Below, piece by piece: positions 58,453-64,000 of a DNA stretch of 64,000 bases. How positions within the stretch are numbered: position 1 is the first letter of the stretch; every line of letters starts with the position of its first letter. The position numbers and the translations under genes are program-made. The notes below the pieces were generated by a model. The model made no database searches. It was not told the DNA's origin and saw only the letters and a list, made by a program, of their open reading frames with translations. The DNA lies in the NCBI RefSeq assembly GCF_029892105.1, contig NZ_JARZAJ010000003.1, positions 124,001 through 188,000 on the forward strand. Direction: 5' to 3'. The DNA comes from Kitasatospora sp. GP82. GTDB lineage: Bacteria > Actinomycetota > Actinomycetes > Streptomycetales > Streptomycetaceae.

Positions 58453-58581
58453 TTACAGGCCGGTCTGGTTGGTGAGGCCCTCCTCGGCCCAGGCGTTGTC
58501 GTTGTCGTGGTCGACGGTCTCCAGCAGGTCACGGTCGTTCGGCTTCTGGGTGAAGACGTGGATACCACCGTTGTTATCCAC
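58453..58581 (-). CDS. Small acidic protein, 42 aa
   Basis: GTG 58581 start with GGGGG two bases upstream. It reads DNNGGIHVFTQKPNDRDLLE, TVDHDNDNAWAEEGLTNQTG, L-stop. Nearly every third codon position is C or G, which argues strongly for coding. Rich in Asp and Asn. The start could lie further up, as the frame remains open. Family not recognised. Confidence 0.5.
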   Translation of the reverse strand: MDNNGGIHVFTQKPNDRDLLETVDHDNDNAWAEEGLTNQTGL

Positions 58582-58700
58582 GACCCCCTGCTCGCCGCCT
58601 ACCTCGTCCTCGCCATCAGCCCCTGACGCTCCATCACCGCAGCAGCCCCGGACCGGTCCGAACGGCACCGCCCTCCCCTCCGGGGGACTACGATCTCCGG

Positions 58701-59270
58701 ATGACGGACACCACGGACAGAACAGCGGAACTCGCCGACCTGGCAGCGCGGTTCCCGAGCCTGCATGCACCTCAGCGCTGGGCCTGGGGCGGAATCGACG
58801 CCCAGTTCTCGGCGGAACTGCCGCCGGACGAACTGATCACCAACATCCACCTGGTGGGGTTCTCGGACGGCAAGGTGGTGCTCTGCCGCGACATCCGCGG
58901 CCACTGGTTCCTCCCGGGCGGCACCCGGGAGGAGGCGGAGAGCATCGAGTCCTGCCTGGTGCGGGAGTTGCGCGAGGAGGCGGGCGCCCGGCTGGCCGGA
59001 CCACCGGCGTGGATCGGCGCGCACCGCTGTGTGACGGACAGTCCGGTCCCGTACCGGCCGTGGCAGCCCCACCCGGAGAAGGCCTGGCTGTGGGGGTGGG
59101 CCGAAGTCGTGGTGGACACCGAGCCGACCAACCCCGCCGACGGCGAACAGGTCGTGGAGGTCCGGGCCGTCCCCGCCGCCGAGGCCCAGCACCTGCTGGT
59201 ACGCGGCCGCGATGCGTGGTGGGGCGAACTGGTCGCCCTCGCCGTCGAGTCCCGCTCCAAGGCCGGCTGA
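58701..59270 (+). CDS. NUDIX hydrolase
   Basis: 189-aa protein with a complete Nudix box at residues 74-96 (GTREEAESIESCLVRELREE then AGA), which binds the metal for pyrophosphate cleavage. The box is preceded by VVLCRDIRGHWFLPGG. Substrate unknown. A TACGAT -10 box at 58689-58694 lies 6 bases before the ATG, so the mRNA is probably leaderless. Confidence 0.92.
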   Translation: MTDTTDRTAELADLAARFPSLHAPQRWAWGGIDAQFSAELPPDELITNIHLVGFSDGKVVLCRDIRGHWFLPGGTREEAESIESCLVRELREEAGARLAGPPAWIGAHRCVTDSPVPYRPWQPHPEKAWLWGWAEVVVDTEPTNPADGEQVVEVRAVPAAEAQHLLVRGRDAWWGELVALAVESRSKAG

Positions 59271-59339
59271 CGCGCGAGCCCCGGCAGCTTCCGACCGGCC
59301 CGGCTCCGACCGCCCCAGCTCCGAGCAGGCCTGCCCGGT

Positions 59340-59373
59340 GGCCCGGTGACGGGCAGTCAGCCGTCACCGGGCC
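59340..59373. terminator. Terminator between convergent NUDIX and tex genes
   Basis: Perfect 12-bp stem GGCCCGGTGACG / CGTCACCGGGCC with a 10-base loop. Confidence 0.75.
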
Positions 59374-59388
59374 GGGGCTGGAAGGGCG

Positions 59389-61758
<2,370 letters not shown>

Positions 61759-62030
61759 GGTCACGAAGCCGGCCACCTTCTCCTGGTTCAACAGTGAGCG
61801 TTCAGTCAACAAGCGTTCGGCGACCGGTGTTCGGTGACGAAGGTTCGGCGACTGGGCTCAGGTCCGCCCTGCATTCTGGCAGGTGCCCCGCCCGGAGGGG
61901 GGTGCGGGCGTGTCCTCGGGGTGGCGTGGCGCGTTGTGCTGACGGTCGGTGACACGCAGCCAAGCGGTGATTATCCGACCTAATTTGTCTGATATGAGAT
62001 AGATCACACGGTTACCTTCTCGTGGAGGCG
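61759..62030. promoter_or_regulatory. Divergent promoter gap between tex and the GT87-like gene
   Basis: About 270 bases without a gene. It contains an AT-rich stretch at 61975-62010 (CCGACCTAATTTGTCTGATA then TGAGATAGATCACACGG) likely to hold promoters. Confidence 0.4.
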
Positions 62031-63344
62031 ATGGTGGCTCAGGCCCCGACACCGGTCACTCAGTGGGGCATGCCCCAGACAGGTCCGTTCCGCTGGACCA
62101 GACCGGCCACCTGGCCGCGTGAGGCACTCGCCCTGGCCGGCTACTGGATCGCCAGCCGCATGATCATGATCGGGATGCTCCGCTCCGGCAAGGCCGAGCA
62201 GGCCATCGAGGTGCACCGGACCTACTTCGGCTGGTTCCAGGTCCTCCAGAGCGGCACCTTCCCGATCGGGGACGTCACCTGGCAGTACCCGCCCGGAGCC
62301 GCACTCGCGATGCTCGCCCCCGGCCTGCTGCCCTTCCTGACGTATCTTCAGGCCTTCGCCCTGCTGATGCTGCTCACCGACGCGATCACCCAGGCCGCCC
62401 TGGTCCGGGTCTCGCTGCGGCGCAACGGCGGTGTACACCGGGGCCGTTCCACCGCCGGGGCATGGATGTGGGCGATGGCCCTGCCGCTGATGCTCGGCCT
62501 GCCCTACGGCCGCTACGACCTCCCGGTCACCGCCCTGGCGATGGCCGCGCTGCTGCTGCTTCCGAGCCGCCCCAGGGCGGGCGGGGCGCTCGCCGGGATC
62601 GGCGCGATGGTCAAGGTCTGGCCCGCCCTGGTGGTGCTCGGCGCACCGCGCGGACGCGGCACCAGGCAGGCGTGGTCGGCGATGTGCGCCTCGGCCACCG
62701 CGCTGCTGCTGGTGCTGGCCACCCTCTTCCACGGGGCCTTCGACTTCCTGAAGGGCCAGCAGGGGCGCGGCGTGGAGATCGAGTCGCTGGGCGGCAGCGT
62801 GCTCCAGGTGGCCAGGGAGCTCGGCTGGCCGGGCGATGTGGACCAGCACTACGGCTCGCTGGAGTTCCTCGGCCCTCATGTGCACGCGATCGCCCGCGCC
62901 TCCCTGCTGCTGACCGCGCTCGCCTTCGGCTGGCTGCTGCTCTGGCGCTTCCGCGCCCGCCGCTGGAACGCCGCCACCCCCTACGACGCGGCGCTGACGG
63001 CCGTGCTGCTGTTCACCGTGACCAGCCGGGTGATCAGCCCGCAGTATCTGATCTGGCTGATCGGACTCTCGGCGGTCTGCCTGACGGTACGGGGCTCCTG
63101 CCAGCGGCCGGTCGCCCTGCTGCTGCTGCTCGCCACGGCCGTCACCACCATCGACTACCCGCTCTTCTTCGACTCGCTGATCCACGGCGGCTGGAAGGGC
63201 ACCGCGGTCATCGTGCTGCGCAACGGTCTGCTGCTGGTCGCCTCCCTCTGGTCCGCCGCCCGGCTCTGGCGGGCCTCGGTCTCGCCCGCCGCCGCACTCC
63301 AGCAGGCTCCCCAGGTCCGGCGCGGCCCGATCCGGGTGGCCTGA
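62031..63344 (+). CDS. GT87-like membrane mannosyltransferase
   Basis: 437-aa membrane protein, about ten helices, with SRMIMIGMLRSG in the first helix, WQYPPGAALAMLAPGLLPF, LPYGRYDLPVTALAMAALLLLP and VSRVISPQYLIWLIGLSAVCL, the last being the GT87/DUF2029 hallmark. Family members use polyprenyl-phosphate mannose outside the membrane to build lipoglycans. ATG 62031 is chosen; GTG 62022 is in frame. Confidence 0.85.
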   Translation: MVAQAPTPVTQWGMPQTGPFRWTRPATWPREALALAGYWIASRMIMIGMLRSGKAEQAIEVHRTYFGWFQVLQSGTFPIGDVTWQYPPGAALAMLAPGLLPFLTYLQAFALLMLLTDAITQAALVRVSLRRNGGVHRGRSTAGAWMWAMALPLMLGLPYGRYDLPVTALAMAALLLLPSRPRAGGALAGIGAMVKVWPALVVLGAPRGRGTRQAWSAMCASATALLLVLATLFHGAFDFLKGQQGRGVEIESLGGSVLQVARELGWPGDVDQHYGSLEFLGPHVHAIARASLLLTALAFGWLLLWRFRARRWNAATPYDAALTAVLLFTVTSRVISPQYLIWLIGLSAVCLTVRGSCQRPVALLLLLATAVTTIDYPLFFDSLIHGGWKGTAVIVLRNGLLLVASLWSAARLWRASVSPAAALQQAPQVRRGPIRVA

Positions 63345-63429
63345 GCCCGCAGACCCGAAGGCGACCGTCGGCCCTGGCCTGGTCCTGGCCGCGCTCGCAG
63401 GGGTCGGCCTCGGCTCGGCCCTGCTGGCG

Positions 63430-63573
63430 ATGACCGGACAGCCGCAGAGCCTCGACTGGGCCTCGATCGCCGGATTCTGCCCGGTCGGTGGCGGGGTGGT
63501 GCTGCTGGTCACCGCGGCCAGCCTGCCTTCACTGTGGCGGATGATGCGCGCGGACGGCCTGCGCACGGAGTAA
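63430..63573 (+). CDS. Small membrane protein, start unclear
   Basis: From ATG 63430 it has 47 residues with one membrane helix (IAGFCPVGGGVVLLVTAASL) and ends MMRADGLRTE. The frame is open upstream with a second helix-like stretch (VGPGLVLAALAGVGLGSALL) from about 63366, but no standard start codon is in reach, so the true beginning is uncertain. Confidence 0.45.
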   Translation: MTGQPQSLDWASIAGFCPVGGGVVLLVTAASLPSLWRMMRADGLRTE

Positions 63574-63719
63574 CGCCCTTACGTCTTCGGCGAGTTCGGG
63601 GCGGGCGCTCCCACCGGCTGTTGGGGGCGCCCGCCTCGGCCCGTCCCGCCCGGGCTTCCCGGCCCGCCCGTGCGGCGAGGCGACGCGCGCCGAGTCTCGG
63701 AGGTGCTCCCCATGGCCGA

Positions 63720-63749
63720 GCCTAGACTCCGGACGCCTAGACTCCGGAC
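63720..63749 (+). promoter_or_regulatory. Perfect 15-bp tandem duplication carrying two -10 boxes
   Basis: GCCTAGACTCCGGAC occurs twice head to tail (63720-63734, 63735-63749) and the ATG follows at once. TAGACT in the second unit (63738-63743) lies 6 bases before the start, the distance expected for a leaderless gene. Confidence 0.7.
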
Positions 63750-64000
63750 ATGGATGAGACGCTGCTGAAGCAGCTCGCCGCCGGAAAGTACCTGCTGGTC
63801 ACCACGTTCAAGAAGGACGGCACCGGCGTCCCCACCCCGGTCTGGGTGGTCCCCGACGGCGGGGCACTGGGGGTCTGGACGGCCGCCGACAGCTGGAAGG
63901 TCAAGCGGATCCGCAACCGCGCGGACGTCCTGGTGGGCCCCTGCGACGTCCGTGGCAACCCGGCCGGCCCCCAGGTGCCCGCCACCGCCGAGATCTGCGA
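63750..64000 (+). CDS. PPOX-class F420/FMN-dependent oxidoreductase, partial
   Basis: First 83 residues, running off the right edge. Sequence DETLLKQLAAGKYLLVTTFKKDGTGVPTPVWVVPDGGALGVWT, then DSWKVKRIRNRADVLVGPCDVRGNPAGPQVPATAEIC, fits the split-barrel flavin or F420-binding PPOX family common in Actinobacteria. Confidence 0.85.
   Translation, partial: MDETLLKQLAAGKYLLVTTFKKDGTGVPTPVWVVPDGGALGVWTAADSWKVKRIRNRADVLVGPCDVRGNPAGPQVPATAEIC

Overview
The window is high-GC actinobacterial DNA, most likely from a Streptomyces-type organism (Streptomycetaceae). The reasons are the G/C-rich third codon positions, several leaderless genes with a -10 box 6-7 bases before the start, GC-rich dyads in place of U-tailed terminators, a DasR-like operator in front of a chitinase, and families typical of the group (DUF1876, DUF6542, TIGR04222, VC0807, Pr6Pr, an LCP protein). 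All functions are read from sequence by family resemblance; nothing was searched.

1-10,967: the right-hand end of a phiC31-type prophage that continues beyond the left edge. Genes run leftwards: phiC31-like serine integrase, a control region with long inverted repeats and two tRNA-like elements, a small protein, an HNH endonuclease, terminase small and large subunits, portal, HK97-type protease, major capsid protein, an unusual His/Arg/Lys-rich protein, connector and tail-joining proteins. A GC-rich palindrome around an EcoRI site recurs four times in the gaps. The attachment junction can be placed at about 10,965-10,967; beyond it lies the 3' end of the interrupted host gene.

11,000-17,400: a BlaI regulator and M56 metallopeptidase pair. 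Three copies of TCTACA-N4-TGTAGA lie at 11,223, 12,548 and 16,402, next to a small orphan gene, a membrane protein, the blaI-like gene, and a DUF6542-LCP cell-wall operon, which suggests a small BlaI regulon. A MerR regulator follows. 17,496-23,307: a four-gene beta-oxidation operon (alpha-methylacyl-CoA racemase, acyl-CoA dehydrogenase, thiolase, FadB-like fusion) sharing an operator-like element with the MerR gene.

23,600-34,300: DUF1876 protein, a two-component system, a TetR/VC0807/FAD-monooxygenase operon, a degenerate Doc-like toxin-antitoxin pair, and two divergent ABC-F genes, one with a structured leader. 34,300-39,240: a plastic region in which a nitroreductase gene is split; its two ends lie 4.2 kb apart with a Kup potassium transporter, an unknown gene and a flavodoxin remnant between them. 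Then come GNAT, aldo/keto reductase and serine hydrolase genes.

42,534-52,359: the most interesting part, an apparently undescribed eight-gene leftward operon. The first gene is a non-haem Fe/2-oxoglutarate enzyme whose HxD site reads H-W-G, the hallmark of radical halogenases. Next are an opine/carboxyethyl-ornithine-synthase-like dehydrogenase, two ATP-grasp ligases, an MFS exporter, an oligopeptide-binding protein without a signal peptide, a cation/proton antiporter and an AAC(3)-type acetyltransferase. The likely product is a halogenated amino-acid-derived small peptide with its own export and protection genes.

52,878-64,000: a chitinase with a DasR-like operator, a LysE exporter, a tRNA-Ala(GGC)-like sequence, a zinc-ribbon SDR lacking the catalytic Tyr, a TIGR04222 protein, a NUDIX hydrolase, Tex, a GT87-like mannosyltransferase and the start of a PPOX/F420-type protein.
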